A stretch of DNA of 64,000 nucleotides from Duganella sp. 1224 (GCF_013408245.1 NZ_JACBYS010000008.1:124001-188000), one strand, 5' to 3'. Counted from the stretch's first letter, positions 50,196-60,531 are shown. Numbers and translations are program-made. The notes: generated by a model not told the origin, from the sequence alone.

Positions 50196-51110
50196 TCACA
50201 TTTCTCCGGGCTGCATGGCGGCGGCGATCTGGCCGCGCAGCCAGCTGTTGGCCGGGTCGTTGTCGACGCTGGCGTGCCAGTACAGGTAGACGTCCAGCGC
50301 CGGCAGGTCCAGCGGCACCGGCAAAATCTGGTTGTTGAACTGCCGGTTGACGATGCGCGCCAGGCGGTCGGGCATGGTCAGCGCCAGGTCGGTCTGGCTG
50401 ACCACGCGGCAGGCGGCGAAGTAGTGCTGGCAGCGCAGGCGGATGCGGCGTTGCAGGCCTTGGCGGCTGAGCTCGACATCTTCGAGGCCGGGGCCGCGCC
50501 GGCGCGAGCTGGTCTGGATGTGTTCCAGCGCCAGATATGTCTCCAGCGTCAGCTTGCCGCGCTTGATCAGCGGATGGCCGCGCCGCACCAGCACCACGGT
50601 CTGGTCGCGCGCCAGTTGCGCGCGCCGCACCTCGGTGGGCAGCGGCAGCAGGATGTCGATGGCGGCGTCCAGTGTGCCGGCGGCCAGCTCGCCGGCCAGT
50701 TCCTTGCGGCTCACTTGCAGCGTGTTGAGCGTGGCCGATGGCGCGGCGGCGGCGATGCCGGTCATTAGCGGCGGCAGCACGCTGGCTTCCAGCACGTCGC
50801 GCACGGCCAGCGAGAAACTGCGCTCGCTGCTGGCGGCGTCGAAACGGGCGGCGCCGGTCAACGTCACCTCGAAGCCGCGCAGCGCGCGGCGCACCGGTTC
50901 GATGATGGAGCGCGTCAGCGGCGTTGGCGTCATCACGTGGCCCTGGCGCTCGAACAGGGGATCGTCGAATAGCTGGCGCAGGCGGTTCAGCGCGTGGCTG
51001 ATGGCCGGCTGCGTCAGGTGCATTTTCTGGCTGGCGCGCGTGATGCTGCCTTCGGCGTAGATGGCTTCCAGCACGGTGAACAGGTTGAGGTCGACCTTGG
51101 ATAGATGCAT
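50196..51110 (-). CDS. LysR-family regulator (NodD/LeuO-like)
   Basis: 304-residue LysR protein starting with the NodD-like pattern VDLNLFTVLEAIYAEGSITRA and the recognition helix LTQPAISHALNRLRQLF. It converges with the MFS gene (6 bases apart) and is divergent from the phosphatase/acyl-CoA dehydrogenase pair at 51195, its most likely target. Confidence 0.93.
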   Translation of the reverse strand: MHLSKVDLNLFTVLEAIYAEGSITRASQKMHLTQPAISHALNRLRQLFDDPLFERQGHVMTPTPLTRSIIEPVRRALRGFEVTLTGAARFDAASSERSFSLAVRDVLEASVLPPLMTGIAAAAPSATLNTLQVSRKELAGELAAGTLDAAIDILLPLPTEVRRAQLARDQTVVLVRRGHPLIKRGKLTLETYLALEHIQTSSRRRGPGLEDVELSRQGLQRRIRLRCQHYFAACRVVSQTDLALTMPDRLARIVNRQFNNQILPVPLDLPALDVYLYWHASVDNDPANSWLRGQIAAAMQPGEM

Positions 51111-51194
51111 GGGATTTATCGGTGAGCATTAATTCTATTCATTTGATGAATTATAGGCCGGCCGGTAAGCTACAGGTCTTACGCGGGAGGCGAT

Positions 51195-51899
51195 ATGGGA
51201 CAAATTTTTCTGGTGCGCCATGGGCAGGCCTCGTTCGGCAAGGCGAATTACGACCAGTTGTCGGAACTGGGCTTCGAGCAGGCGCGCCTGCTGGGCCAGT
51301 GGTATGCCAATACGCGGCAGTCGTTCCACAAGGTGATCAACGGCGGCATGGCGCGCCACCGGCAGACGGCGGACGCCTGCATGGGCGCGCTGCCGAAGAA
51401 GTTGCTGATTGAAACCGAGTGGATCACCGACGAGGACTTCGCCGAGTTCGACCATCACCAGGTGCTGCTGCGCCATTGCCCCGAATTCGCCGACGCGGTG
51501 GCGTTCAAGGCGCTGCTGGCCAGCCATGGCGATCCGCCGCGCGCGCTGGAGCAGTTGTTCCGCGCCGCCATGCAGCGCTGGATGGGCGGCTGGCACGACG
51601 GCGATTACACCGAAACCTGGCCAGACTTCCGCCGCCGCTGCGTGCGCGCACTGGAACGGCTCGACACCGACAGCAGCAAGCAGACCACCATCGTGTTCAC
51701 TTCCGGCGGCGTGATCGCGGCGCTGATGCAGCATCTGCTGGGCCTGCAGGATTTCCAGGTGATGGAGCTGAACTGGACGCTGGCCAACTGCGCCGTCACC
51801 AAGCTGATGCACCGTCCCGGCCAGTTCACGCTGAGCTATCTGAATAATTACGCGCACCTGGAATGGCTGGGCCAACCGGGCGCGGTGACCTACCGATAA
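51195..51899 (+). CDS. histidine-phosphatase-fold protein lacking the second His
   Basis: 234 residues, phosphoglycerate-mutase-like fold with the phosphohistidine motif [10 protein letters not shown] (His9). The second catalytic motif, normally SHGG, reads [11 protein letters not shown], so that His is absent; a subfamily with this TSGG form exists, and its activity is uncertain. The next gene begins 10 bases on and encodes an ACAD10/11-type enzyme, suggesting a joint pathway. Confidence 0.85.
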   Translation: MGQIFLVRHGQASFGKANYDQLSELGFEQARLLGQWYANTRQSFHKVINGGMARHRQTADACMGALPKKLLIETEWITDEDFAEFDHHQVLLRHCPEFADAVAFKALLASHGDPPRALEQLFRAAMQRWMGGWHDGDYTETWPDFRRRCVRALERLDTDSSKQTTIVFTSGGVIAALMQHLLGLQDFQVMELNWTLANCAVTKLMHRPGQFTLSYLNNYAHLEWLGQPGAVTYR

Positions 51900-51909
51900 G
51901 GGAGACAAG

Positions 51910-53124
<1,215 letters not shown>

Positions 53125-53206
53125 TTATCTTAAAAGCAAGGTAATCGTTTTCCGTCGGTCTATTACTGAACTGTTGTTTGGCGGTCCCACAGGTGTCGAC
53201 TTCGTG

Positions 53207-53235
53207 TTGACATCTCAAGAGGGCTGCATTAATCT
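53207..53235 (+). promoter_or_regulatory. promoter of the second TonB receptor gene
   Basis: A perfect -35 TTGACA (53207-53212), a 17-base spacer and a weak -10 TAATCT (53230-53235) stand 53 bases before the receptor start in the 163-base gap. Confidence 0.5.
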
Positions 53236-53287
53236 TTGTCGTCACGCAAGTTAAACGATTAACTAAAACTACAAGCAGGAGACGACG

Positions 53288-55789
53288 ATGAAAAAGACCA
53301 TCCCCCTGACGCCGATGGCGTCGGCCATGGCGCTGGCCTTGCTGGCCATGAACGCCCAGGCGCAACAGGAAGAATCCACCACCAAACCCGGCACCCTGGA
53401 GACGGTGGTGGTGACCGCCAATAAACGCGTCGAAAAATTGGAAAGCGTTCCAATGGCGATTTCGGTGATGAGCGAGCAGGAAATCCAGCGCACCAATATC
53501 CGCGAAATCGAGGACGTGGTGGCGCAGATGCCGTCGCTGACGCTGAACTCGGGCACCACCGCCGCCAACAACGCCATCTTCATGCGCGGCATCGGCACCG
53601 TGTCGGTCGGCATCGGCGTCGAGTCGGACGTGGCGGTGATCATCGACGACATTCCGATCGCCACCCAGTTCCAGGCATTTAAAGACCTGGCCGACGTGTC
53701 GCGCATCGAGGTGCTGAAGGGCCCGCAGAGCACGCTGTTCGGCAAGTCGGCCGTGGCCGGCGCCGTCAACATCGTCACCAAGCCGATCTCCGGCCCGATG
53801 GTGTACCGCGCCAGCACCTACCTGACCAACGACAACGAGTGGCGCGTCAACGCCTCGGCCGGCGGCCAGCTGGACGAGCACTTCGCGCTGCGCCTGTATG
53901 CCGGCAAGAGCCGCCTGCCGGGTACCTTCCACAACCTGACCGACGGCAAGGACGTCAACGGCTCGGGCGGCAAGACCTTCATGGCCAAGCTGCAGTGGAA
54001 TCCGCTGGACAACGTGCAGGTCGACCTGTCGCCGCGCTACAACTACCAGGAAAACTCGCGCGGCGTCACCGCCGTCAACGGCTTTGTGCTGCGCACCGGG
54101 TCGGCGGCCGCCGGCAATGTGGTGTCGACGCCGATCGGCCTGGATGGCGTGTACCTGAACGGCAATCCGCTGCTGCCGGCCACCTCGGTGCTGGCCGGCA
54201 TCAACGTCAACGATCCGAACAACCGCAACGTGCGCCGCGATTTCCCGACCGGCCTGATCTCCAGCGACCGCGGCGTCGGCCTCAAGGTGGCGTGGACGCT
54301 GCCGAACGACGCCACGCTGATGTCGATCACCTCGTGGAGCAAATACCTGGCCAACGACTTCCGCGACCAGGACTTCACCGACGTGCCGACCATCGCCGTT
54401 GCCGGCTCGACCATTCCGACCGTGGGCAACAACCAGTTCGGCACCTACGACATCCGCTCGAAGACGCAGGAAATCCGCTACGTGTCGCCGGACACCGGCA
54501 ACTTCAAGTACGTGGCCGGCCTGTGGGCGGCGCACAACGAGATCTACCGCCACTTCATCCGCGGCTACTGCGTGGCGCCGACGGTCTGCAGCGGCAACTC
54601 GCCGTCCAGCCCGACCAACTATTACACCGATATCTACAACACCAACAAGGCGGTGTTCGGCCAGGCGTCGTGGGAATTCATTCCAAGCTGGACGCTGACC
54701 GGCGGCCTGCGCTTCAACGAGGAAATCTCGGGCTACCACTACAAGCGCAACTACTACACCAACCAGCTGACCGAGGCCTCGTTCGTGCCGGGTCCGGTGG
54801 GCGTCGACCAGTTCCAGAGCACCGGCAACACCGACCGCGCCACCACCGGCAAGCTGAGCCTGCAGAAGCAGATCACGCCGGACTGGATGGTCTACACCCA
54901 GGTGTCGACCGGCTACAAGGGTGAGGCGTATGACGTGACCTCGGGCCTGAAGGCATCGGCGGCGTTCCCGGTCAAGCCGGAAACCAGCCAGAGCTTCGAG
55001 CTGGGCACCAAGGCCAACCTGTTCGACAACCGCATGTCGGTGGCAGCCACCTATTTCAACTCGGACTTCTTCGGCTACCAGCAGAACGTCACCTACGTGC
55101 TGCCCAACGACCCGACCATCTACAGCCAGCTGAATTCGATTCCGCACATCGCCACCCACGGCTTTGAACTGGACGTGAACGCGCTGGCGGCCAAGGACCT
55201 GACGGTGAACGCGGCGCTGGCCTTCACGCTGCCGACCATCGAGAAATGGGCCAACGGTCCGTGCTACAGCGACCCGACCAATGTGGCGGTGAATGGCACC
55301 AAGTACGCGGCCAACGGCTCGATCGCCGGCCAGAACACGGCCTGCTTCCCGATCACGCCGGGTTCGACCACCGGCGTGCAGAACCTGGACAACTCGGTGT
55401 TCCCGGGCACGCCGAAGATCAAGCTGAACCTGCGCGCCAGCTACGACTTCGCGATTCCCAAGCTGCCGCTGCGGGGTTTTGCCGACGTCAGCGTGCGTTA
55501 CCAGAGCGATTACAACACCAACATCAACAACGACCCGAACGCCAAGAACGATCCGTACGCGATCACCGATCTGGGCTTTGGCGTACGCGATCCGAAGGAC
55601 AAGTACAAGCTGAGCTTCCGCATCAACAATCTGTTCGACCGCTTCTATATTCCGAACGCCAATGCCAGCGGCCCGTCGTCATTCCGCGCCGGACCTACGC
55701 CGACCTCGCCGCAGGTTTCGGCCAGCAGCTGGGTGCCGCCGCGCGACGTGTTCCGCTACTTCAGCGTCAAGCTGGATGTGAAGTTCTAA
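53288..55789 (+). CDS. TonB-dependent receptor
   Basis: 833-residue outer-membrane receptor. Signal peptide residues 1-25 (ALLAMNAQAQ), TonB box LETVVVTANKR (about 36-46), plug (IRDVE-like VSRIEVLKGPQSTLFGKSAV) and a 22-strand-type barrel ending SVKLDVKF. AGGAG before the ATG. No inner-membrane transporter is adjacent, so the ligand cannot be told. It is similar in layout to, but clearly different in sequence from, the receptor at the window start. Confidence 0.95.
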   Translation: MKKTIPLTPMASAMALALLAMNAQAQQEESTTKPGTLETVVVTANKRVEKLESVPMAISVMSEQEIQRTNIREIEDVVAQMPSLTLNSGTTAANNAIFMRGIGTVSVGIGVESDVAVIIDDIPIATQFQAFKDLADVSRIEVLKGPQSTLFGKSAVAGAVNIVTKPISGPMVYRASTYLTNDNEWRVNASAGGQLDEHFALRLYAGKSRLPGTFHNLTDGKDVNGSGGKTFMAKLQWNPLDNVQVDLSPRYNYQENSRGVTAVNGFVLRTGSAAAGNVVSTPIGLDGVYLNGNPLLPATSVLAGINVNDPNNRNVRRDFPTGLISSDRGVGLKVAWTLPNDATLMSITSWSKYLANDFRDQDFTDVPTIAVAGSTIPTVGNNQFGTYDIRSKTQEIRYVSPDTGNFKYVAGLWAAHNEIYRHFIRGYCVAPTVCSGNSPSSPTNYYTDIYNTNKAVFGQASWEFIPSWTLTGGLRFNEEISGYHYKRNYYTNQLTEASFVPGPVGVDQFQSTGNTDRATTGKLSLQKQITPDWMVYTQVSTGYKGEAYDVTSGLKASAAFPVKPETSQSFELGTKANLFDNRMSVAATYFNSDFFGYQQNVTYVLPNDPTIYSQLNSIPHIATHGFELDVNALAAKDLTVNAALAFTLPTIEKWANGPCYSDPTNVAVNGTKYAANGSIAGQNTACFPITPGSTTGVQNLDNSVFPGTPKIKLNLRASYDFAIPKLPLRGFADVSVRYQSDYNTNINNDPNAKNDPYAITDLGFGVRDPKDKYKLSFRINNLFDRFYIPNANASGPSSFRAGPTPTSPQVSASSWVPPRDVFRYFSVKLDVKF

Positions 55790-55902
55790 GCGTGTTATGC
55801 GCTGCGTGAATCTCTGGCATCAGAAAGATAAATTGGCTTAATAGGTCGGCGGCGGGCATGATTACACCTGTCTCCTCTATTCTCCTCCAAGGAAATAGAT
55901 TT

Positions 55903-55931
55903 AGCCCGCTCTCTGCAGCGGGCTTTTTTTT
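55903..55931 (+). terminator. Rho-independent terminator after the TonB receptor
   Basis: Stem AGCCCGCT / AGCGGGCT (8 bp), 6-base loop, then a run of eight T residues, 113 bases after the receptor stop. Confidence 0.88.
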
Positions 55932-55937
55932 ATCGGT

Positions 55938-55968
55938 ACAAATGTCACGTGCAGAAAGTGACGTTTGT
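55938..55968. promoter_or_regulatory. inverted repeat upstream of the Flp pilin (candidate operator)
   Basis: Two 11-base arms, ACAAATGTCAC and GTGACGTTTGT, pair at 10 of 11 positions around a 9-base spacer. A -10-like TAGAAT follows at 55995-56000, so the repeat lies around the -35 to -60 region of a possible pilin promoter. Protein unknown. Confidence 0.5.
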
Positions 55969-56031
55969 CGGCTGTGCGGCGGCGTGGCGGTGCGTAGAAT
56001 GCATTACATCAGCAGTGCAGCACAGCAGGAC

Positions 56032-56054
56032 CTAAAACCCGAACCCCGTTTTAG
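56032..56054 (+). promoter_or_regulatory. hairpin in the presumed pilin mRNA leader
   Basis: CTAAAAC and GTTTTAG (7 of 7 paired) enclose a 9-base loop, 45 bases before the pilin start. No T-run; it may stabilise the mRNA. Confidence 0.4.
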
Positions 56055-56098
56055 TTGACGCAGTAGCCCCTTCAATCAACTTTAACGAGGATTCAATC

Positions 56099-56266
56099 AT
56101 GAACGCAATCAAGAACTTCATCCGCAACGAAGACGGCATCACCGCCATCGAATACGCCCTGATGGCTGCCGCCATCGCCGCCGCGATCACCGCCGGCCTG
56201 GCCATCCTGGGTCCGAAACTGACCGCTTCGCTGACCTACATCTCGGGCCTGATCAAATCGTCGTAA
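56099..56266 (+). CDS. flp: Flp-family type IVb pilin
   Basis: 55-residue pilin: short basic leader, prepilin-peptidase site in NEDGITAIEYALM (cleavage after Gly, with Glu and Tyr at +5 and +6), then a hydrophobic helix rich in Ala and Ile. ACGAGG (56085-56090) precedes the ATG. Its own terminator follows, so it is a single-gene unit. No tad/cpa assembly genes are in the window, so the assembly machinery must lie elsewhere. Strongly expressed by look: clear leader, terminator and few rare codons (inference). Confidence 0.92.
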   Translation: MNAIKNFIRNEDGITAIEYALMAAAIAAAITAGLAILGPKLTASLTYISGLIKSS

Positions 56267-56280
56267 TCAGTCAGCGCCCC

Positions 56281-56312
56281 AAAAAATCCGGCCCCGCGCC
56301 GGATTTTTTTTT
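56281..56312 (+). terminator. Rho-independent terminator after flp
   Basis: Stem ATCCGGC / GCCGGAT extended by A-T pairs, 5-base loop, then a run of nine T residues; the A-run on the other side makes it potentially bidirectional. Confidence 0.9.
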
Positions 56313-56345
56313 GCCCGAGTGAGTGTTGCCCGGCACCCCAGTCGT

Positions 56346-56375
56346 GGGGTCAGACCCCGTACGGGGTCTGACCCC
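56346..56375. repeat. 30-bp palindromic repeat, copy G
   Basis: Perfect palindrome in the orientation of C and F, flanked by GCACCCC upstream and GCCGCCGTGCGGGG downstream, between the flp terminator and the polB promoter. Confidence 0.9.
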
Positions 56376-56456
56376 TGCCTGCCGCCGTGCGGGGGAAACT
56401 GGCCGCCACACGACGCACGCTTCCAGGCAGCCGGGAACCGCGCACCGCCACCCCGC

Positions 56457-56472
56457 CTGTATGCGCATACAG
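56457..56472. promoter_or_regulatory. LexA (SOS) box of polB
   Basis: CTGTATGCGCATACAG is a perfect 16-base palindrome fitting the CTGT-N8-ACAG LexA consensus. It directly abuts the -10 TATAAT, so LexA would block polymerase. Confidence 0.9.
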
Positions 56473-56478
56473 TATAAT
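56473..56478 (+). promoter_or_regulatory. polB -10 element; predicts a leaderless transcript
   Basis: Consensus TATAAT starts right after the LexA box. Transcription would begin 6-7 bases later, at or next to the ATG at 56485, and no ribosome binding site is present between them. Confidence 0.7.
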
Positions 56479-56484
56479 TCCGGC

Positions 56485-58860
56485 ATGACGCATATCCCAC
56501 AAACCGGCTTCATCCTGACCCGCCACTGGCGCGACACGCCCAGCGGAACGGAGATCGATTTTTGGCTGGCCACCGATGCTGGCCCGCGCAAGGTGCGGCT
56601 GACCGCGCAAACCTCGGTGGCCTTCGCCGAGGCCGCGCTGCGGGAAGCCGTGGCCGCCCAGATCGGCGCGGACGCCGGCATCGCCCTGCGCGAACTGCCG
56701 CTGAAAACCTTCCAGCAGCAGCCGGTGATCGGCGTCTACGCCTCGCGCTACAAGCAGCTGACCGCGCTGGAGCGCACGCTGCGCGAACACGGCATCAAGC
56801 TGTACGAGGCCGACATCCGCCCGCCCGAGCGCTACCTGATGGAGCGCTTCATCACCGCCGGCGTGCAGACCGAGGGCGGCCACGCCAGCGGCCAGGTCAT
56901 CCACAACTGCAAGCTCAAGCCCGCGCCCGACTACCGGCCGACGCTGAAAATGGTGTCGCTGGACATCGAAACCAGCGCCTACGAAGACCTGTACTCGATC
57001 GCGCTGGAAGGCTGCGGCCAGCGCCAGGTCTACATGCTGGGCGCGCCGCCGGCCGACGCCCCAGCGCCCGCGCTGGACTTCGACCTCGAATACCTCGCCA
57101 CGCCGCGCCAGCTGATCGAACGCCTCAACGCCTGGATGGCGCGCCACGACCCCGACGTCATCATCGGCTGGAACGTGGTGCAGTTCGACCTGCGCGTGCT
57201 GCAGAAAAACGCCGACCAGCACAAGGTGCCGCTGGCGCTGGGGCGCGAAGGCAAGGCCATCGAATGGCGCGAGCATCCCGGCAAGCAGGGCTATCTGTTT
57301 GCGCCGCTGCCGGGCCGCATCATCCTCGACGGCATCGACGCGCTGAAAGCCGCCTCGTGGATCTTCCCGTCCTACAGCCTGCAAAACGTGGCGGAAACCA
57401 TGCTGGGCGAGGGCAAGGACATCGGCGACGATTACGACAAGATGGCGGAAATCGAGCGTCGCTTCCAGCACGACAAGCCGGCGCTGGCGCTGTACAACCT
57501 CAAGGACTGCGAGCTGGTCACGCGCATCTTCGCCAAGGCCAACCTGCTGGCCTTCATGATCGAGCGCGCCACCGTGACCGGGCTGGCGGCCGATCACCTG
57601 GGCGGCTCCATCGCCGCCTTCAACCACCACTACCTGCCGCGCATGCACCGCGAGGGCTACGTGGCGCCCAACGTGGGCGACGTCAGCGGCGGCGCCTCGC
57701 CGGGCGGCTTCGTGCTGGATTCCAAGCCCGGCCTGTACGACTCGGTGGTGGTGCTGGACTACAAGAGCCTGTACCCGTCGATCATCCGCACCTTCCTGGT
57801 CGATCCAGTCGGCCTGGTCGAGGGCGAGATCGCCGACGACCCGGCCACGGTGGTGGAGGGCGTCAACGGCACGGTGTTCTCGCGCGACAAGCACTGCCTG
57901 CCGGCCATCACCACCGACATCTGGAAGCAGCGCGACGCTGCCAAGCGCGCCAAGAACGAGCCGCTGTCGACCGCGCTGAAGCTGCTGATGAATTCCTTCT
58001 GCGGCGTATTGGGCGCCAGCGAATGCCGTTTCTTCAATCCGCGCCTGGTGTCGTCGGTGACGCTGCGCGGCCACCAGATGCTGAAGCAGACGCGCGAGCT
58101 GGTCGAGGCCGAAGGCTACGACGTCATCTACGGCGACACCGACTCGATCTTCATCTGGCTCAAAAAGGAATACCCGAGCGCCGAAGCGCTGGCCATCGGC
58201 CAGCGACTGGCCGACCAGATCAACGCCTGGTGGCGCACCACCCTGCGCGAGCGGTACGGCCTCGAATGCCACCTCGAAATCGAGTTCGACACGCACTATC
58301 AAAAATTCTTCATGCCGACCATCCGAGGCACCGACCTTGGCAGCAAGAAGCGCTACGCCGGCCTGGCGGTCAACGCCAGGGGCGAAGAGGAGGTCATCTA
58401 TCGCGGGCTGGAAGTGGCGCGCAGCGACTGGACGCCGCTGGCGCAGCAGTTCCAGCAGGGGCTGTTCACCCGCATCTTCAAGGACGAGCCGTACCAGGAC
58501 TATGTGCGCGACTACACCGAGCGCACGCTGGCCGGCGACCACGACGACCTGCTGGTCTACCGCAAGCGCCTGCGCCAGCCGCTGGATGAGTACAAGGTCA
58601 ACGTGCCGCCGCAGGTGCGCGCCGCCCGCATCGCCGACGAATACAACCAGTCGCAGCGCCGCCCGCTGCGCTACCAGAACGGCGGCTGGATCAGCTACGT
58701 GATGACCACCGGCGGCCCGGAACCGCTGGAGGTGCAGCGTTCCAACATCGATTACGAGCACTACCTGACCAAGCAACTGCAGCCGATCGCCGACGCCATC
58801 CTGCAGCCGATGAACGACAGTTTCACCAGCCTGACCACGGCGCAAGCCAGCCTTTTCTGA
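56485..58860 (+). CDS. polB: DNA polymerase II
   Basis: SOS-induced family-B repair polymerase with 3'-5' exonuclease, 791 residues (E. coli PolB 783). Exonuclease motif I SLDIETS, motif with NVVQFDLRVL, polymerase motif A DYKSLYPSI, motif B LKLLMNSFCGVLG and motif C YGDTDSIF are all intact. The start at 56485 gives the expected N-terminus MTHIPQTGFIL; upstream codons read through the LexA box and the repeat. The next gene begins 10 bases after the stop. Confidence 0.96.
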   Translation: MTHIPQTGFILTRHWRDTPSGTEIDFWLATDAGPRKVRLTAQTSVAFAEAALREAVAAQIGADAGIALRELPLKTFQQQPVIGVYASRYKQLTALERTLREHGIKLYEADIRPPERYLMERFITAGVQTEGGHASGQVIHNCKLKPAPDYRPTLKMVSLDIETSAYEDLYSIALEGCGQRQVYMLGAPPADAPAPALDFDLEYLATPRQLIERLNAWMARHDPDVIIGWNVVQFDLRVLQKNADQHKVPLALGREGKAIEWREHPGKQGYLFAPLPGRIILDGIDALKAASWIFPSYSLQNVAETMLGEGKDIGDDYDKMAEIERRFQHDKPALALYNLKDCELVTRIFAKANLLAFMIERATVTGLAADHLGGSIAAFNHHYLPRMHREGYVAPNVGDVSGGASPGGFVLDSKPGLYDSVVVLDYKSLYPSIIRTFLVDPVGLVEGEIADDPATVVEGVNGTVFSRDKHCLPAITTDIWKQRDAAKRAKNEPLSTALKLLMNSFCGVLGASECRFFNPRLVSSVTLRGHQMLKQTRELVEAEGYDVIYGDTDSIFIWLKKEYPSAEALAIGQRLADQINAWWRTTLRERYGLECHLEIEFDTHYQKFFMPTIRGTDLGSKKRYAGLAVNARGEEEVIYRGLEVARSDWTPLAQQFQQGLFTRIFKDEPYQDYVRDYTERTLAGDHDDLLVYRKRLRQPLDEYKVNVPPQVRAARIADEYNQSQRRPLRYQNGGWISYVMTTGGPEPLEVQRSNIDYEHYLTKQLQPIADAILQPMNDSFTSLTTAQASLF

Positions 58861-58870
58861 CGGAGACCGC

Positions 58871-59665
58871 ATGAGCGCATTCAAACAACTGCACGACGGC
58901 AACCAGTTGCTGCACCTGCCCAACGCCTGGGACGCCGGCAGCGCCCGGCTATTCGAAAGCCTGGGCGCGGCCGCGATCGCCACCACCAGCGCCGGCGTGG
59001 CGTGGGCGCAGGGCTATGCCGACAATGACCACCTGCCAGTCGACAGCGCCATCGCGGTGGCCGCCAACATCGCGCGCGTGATCAAGGTGCCGCTGTCGGT
59101 GGATTTTGAAAATGGCTACGCCGCCGAACCCGAGCAGGTGGCGCGCCATGTGCTGCGGCTGATCCATGTTGGCGTGGCCGGCATCAACCTGGAGGACGGC
59201 AACGACGCGCCGTCGCTGCTGGCGGACAAGATCCGCGCCATCAAGGCGCTGGCCGCGCAGTCCGGGCACGACATCTTCATCAACACCCGCACCGACGTCT
59301 ACCTGAAAGGGCTGGCGCCGGAAGGGCAGCGCGTGGCCGAGGTGCTGCAGCGCGCCAGGCTGTACAAGGACGCCGGCGCCGACGGCCTGTTCGTGCCCGG
59401 CATCTGCCAGGTGGACGAGATCAAGGCGGTGGTGGCCGGTGCCGGTCTGCCGCTCAACGTGATGGACTGGCCGGGCCTGCCGCCAGCCGGCGAACTGCAT
59501 CGCCTCGGCGTGGCGCGCCTGAGCGCCGGCTCCGGCATTTCGCAGGCACTGTGGTCGGTGGCGGCCGGCATGGCCAAGGGATTCATCGACAGCGGCAACG
59601 CCGGCCCGCTGATCGCCAAGGCCATGCCCTACGGCGACCTGCAGGCGCTGTTTCTCAAGCCTTAA
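58871..59665 (+). CDS. isocitrate lyase / PEP mutase-family protein
   Basis: 264-residue TIM-barrel enzyme of the isocitrate lyase/PEP mutase superfamily (LLHLPNAWDAGSARLFESLG, SVDFENGYAAEPEQVARHV, NLEDGNDAPSLLADKIRAI, FINTRTDVYL). Members cleave or rearrange 2-oxo/carboxy acids; the exact reaction (for example oxaloacetate decarboxylase or carboxyphosphonoenolpyruvate type) is not evident. It is 10 bases after polB and may share the SOS transcript. Its stop shares TTAA with the convergent DoxX gene. Confidence 0.88.
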   Translation: MSAFKQLHDGNQLLHLPNAWDAGSARLFESLGAAAIATTSAGVAWAQGYADNDHLPVDSAIAVAANIARVIKVPLSVDFENGYAAEPEQVARHVLRLIHVGVAGINLEDGNDAPSLLADKIRAIKALAAQSGHDIFINTRTDVYLKGLAPEGQRVAEVLQRARLYKDAGADGLFVPGICQVDEIKAVVAGAGLPLNVMDWPGLPPAGELHRLGVARLSAGSGISQALWSVAAGMAKGFIDSGNAGPLIAKAMPYGDLQALFLKP

Positions 59666-60024
59666 GCCTTGGGCCTGGCGAACGCCACCAGTTGCAGCAG
59701 GCCGCCGGCCATGGCGAAGTTCTTCAGCAGGTTGTAGACCTGCGCCTGGTCGGCCAGGTGGTTGTGGAAGGCCAGCCCGGTCACCACCGAAAACGCGGCC
59801 AGGATGGCGGCTGCGATGCGCAGCTGGAAGCCGAACACCAATGCCAGGGCGCCGCCCAGCTCCACCATCAGCGAGGCCGCGTACGCCACCGGCGCGAACG
59901 GCAGGCCGGAACTGCGGATCAGGGCCAGGGTTTCCTCCGGTCCGGTGATCTTGTTGAAGCTGCTGTAAAAGAAAATCACGGCCATCAGGACGCGGCCGAT
60001 CAGCGAAACAGTTTGGGTATTCAT
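59662..60024 (-). CDS. DoxX-family membrane protein (copy 1)
   Basis: 120 residues, four membrane helices, DoxX signature: SLIGRVLMAVIFFYSSFNKI at the start and GGALALVFGFQLRIAAAILA in helix 3. DoxX proteins are quinone-linked or oxidoreductase partners of mostly unknown function. It is a clear paralogue of the next gene upstream (60141) with nearly identical C-termini (LLKNFAMAGGLLQLVAF). Confidence 0.9.
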   Translation of the reverse strand: MNTQTVSLIGRVLMAVIFFYSSFNKITGPEETLALIRSSGLPFAPVAYAASLMVELGGALALVFGFQLRIAAAILAAFSVVTGLAFHNHLADQAQVYNLLKNFAMAGGLLQLVAFARPKA

Positions 60025-60140
60025 GGCGATAATCCTTCTCGAACAACGATGAGAAGGATTATCGGCGGCGGCCAGGCGGCTGGCACCTTGCCAAAGCGAG
60101 GGCTAACGCTGGCGGATAGGGTTAGCCGGATCGGATGAGA

Positions 60141-60509
60141 TCAGGCCTTCGCCTTGTTGCCGTAGAAGGCCACTACCTGCAACAGGCCGCCGGCCATGGC
60201 GAAGTTCTTCAGCAGGTGGATGAGCTGATTCTGGTCGGCGAAGTTGGTGTGGAAGGCCAGCGCCGTCGCCACCGAGAACGCCGCCAGGATGGCCGCCACG
60301 ATGCGGGTCTGGAAGCCGAACACCAGCGCCAGGCCGCCGCCCAGTTCCACCGCCACCGCGATGGCGAAGCCGAGCGGCGCCAGCGGCAGCCCGGACGAGG
60401 CGATATAGCCGATGGTGGCAGCCGGCGCCATGATCTTGCCGATGCCGCTGAACACGAAGATGGTGGCCAGCAGGACGCGGCCGATGATCGAGATGGTATT
60501 GCTGTTCAT
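60141..60509 (-). CDS. DoxX-family membrane protein (copy 2)
   Basis: 122 residues, four helices, same layout as copy 1 (SIIGRVLLATIFVFSGIGKI; GGGLALVFGFQTRIVAAILA; LLKNFAMAGGLLQVVAFYGN). The two genes are a tandem duplication on one strand, 116 bases apart, downstream of the pirin gene and probably in its operon; pirin-DoxX neighbours are common in proteobacteria. Confidence 0.9.
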   Translation of the reverse strand: MNSNTISIIGRVLLATIFVFSGIGKIMAPAATIGYIASSGLPLAPLGFAIAVAVELGGGLALVFGFQTRIVAAILAAFSVATALAFHTNFADQNQLIHLLKNFAMAGGLLQVVAFYGNKAKA

Positions 60510-60531
60510 GATGGTATTCCTTTTATACTGT

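Noticed and set aside
55989-56003. Sigma-54 promoter before flp (GG-N10-GC)
   Set aside because: Only the GG and GC pairs fit; the flanking bases are poor matches, and no sigma-54 activator gene is nearby.
56350-58986. 878-codon minus-strand frame
   Set aside because: Mirror of polB codons; no ribosome binding site, no domain, and polB on the other strand has every polymerase motif.
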